64,000 nucleotides of DNA from Cognataquiflexum rubidum (lineage in GTDB: Bacteria > Bacteroidota > Bacteroidia > Cytophagales > Cyclobacteriaceae), in NCBI RefSeq assembly GCF_022538115.1, contig NZ_JAKZAL010000002.1, positions 1 to 64,000 on the forward strand, in the 5' to 3' direction. Below are positions 63,916-64,000 of this stretch, piece after piece. Positions within the stretch are counted from its first letter, which is position 1; each line of letters opens with the position of its first letter. The position numbers were made by a program, and so were the translations under genes. The notes beneath the pieces were generated by a model. The model was given only the letters and a program-made list of their open reading frames with translations. It was not told the origin of the DNA and made no database searches.

Positions 63916-64000
63916 TTAGTTATAAGTAGCAGTAAGCTTTACTGTTCCTGTATAAGTTCCGGAAGCTTGTGCAGCACCTGCTTCCACTTTGGCGCCTACG
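63916..64000 (-). CDS. 3' end of a probable DUF4402 surface subunit (partial)
   Basis: The last 27 codons of a gene that begins beyond the window edge read VGAKVEAGAAQ then ASGTYTGTVKLTATYN and stop. The aSGTYTGT-x-x-x-TxxY-N ending is that of DUF4402 proteins, small exported beta-sandwich subunits. It is the first visible gene of the minus-strand unit with the chaperone and usher, as a pilin would be. With so few residues visible, the assignment is a strong hint only. Confidence 0.55.
   Translation of the reverse strand, partial: VGAKVEAGAAQASGTYTGTVKLTATYN

Overview
The window is a chromosomal segment of a Bacteroidetes bacterium, most likely order Cytophagales and probably Cyclobacteriaceae-like (inferred from protein types, not from a marker gene). 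The signs are a SusC/SusD pair, a type IX secretion plug-type protein, a Porin_10-type porin, type III glutamine synthetase, a Lacal_2735-type small protein, DUF3857 transglutaminase-like proteins, TAnnTTTG-type promoter boxes and few Shine-Dalgarno sites. No rRNA, tRNA, intact insertion sequence or CRISPR array was seen.

Layout. 1-8.7 kb is housekeeping: a zinc-ribbon coiled-coil protein and a NIF3-family protein (minus strand), then lpxK, an overlapping porin, miaE, a MacB-type permease and a GMC oxidoreductase (plus strand). 8.7-11.2 kb is an accessory zone almost without genes. It holds REP-like hairpin repeats, a remnant that looks like a toxin tail with a small membrane protein behind it (possible orphan immunity gene), and a 426-bp-period duplicated element with a long GC-rich hairpin. 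11.2-20.6 kb carries two tandem DUF3857 proteins (one with its catalytic residues lost), a rhomboid protease, mtaB and glnN.

21.2-31.2 kb is a probable chitin or amino-sugar utilisation locus: SusC, SusD, a GH18 chitinase lipoprotein, a LacI regulator, a ROK sugar-kinase-like protein and an exported FAD oxidoreductase. It converges on a minus-strand unit made of a ROK repressor, a 12-motif VCBS/ASPIC protein and a vanadium-haloperoxidase-type PAP2 enzyme (31.2-37.1 kb). 37.4-45.2 kb is a long minus-strand run: a DUF6600-type protein, a Lacal_2735 protein, a MORN-variant protein, an unknown protein, FabH, an MBL hydrolase, an SOS-associated peptidase and a YheT-type hydrolase. 45.3-48.0 kb has the pyruvate dehydrogenase E2 and hslV, separated by a 25-bp tandem-repeat array. 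48.3-53.1 kb is a second accessory patch: a HigBA-type toxin-antitoxin pair, a membrane protein, a TetR/ABC1-kinase pair, two DoxX-like proteins and a frameshifted antitoxin remnant. 53.2-59.5 kb holds a glucose/sorbosone-type dehydrogenase, an ABC-F protein, a type IX secretion plug-type protein and a sulfatase.

The right edge (59.9-64.0 kb, minus strand) is the most unusual part: a chaperone-usher-like operon consisting of the 3' end of a probable DUF4402 surface subunit, a PapD-like chaperone and a 1015-residue usher-like outer-membrane protein with a Cna-B/SdrD-like domain and a C-terminal SPOR domain. Classical chaperone-usher pili are a proteobacterial theme. A Bacteroidetes version with a peptidoglycan-binding SPOR domain fused to the usher is the best candidate here for a poorly described system. 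The window cuts the operon, so the subunit genes lie beyond its right end.
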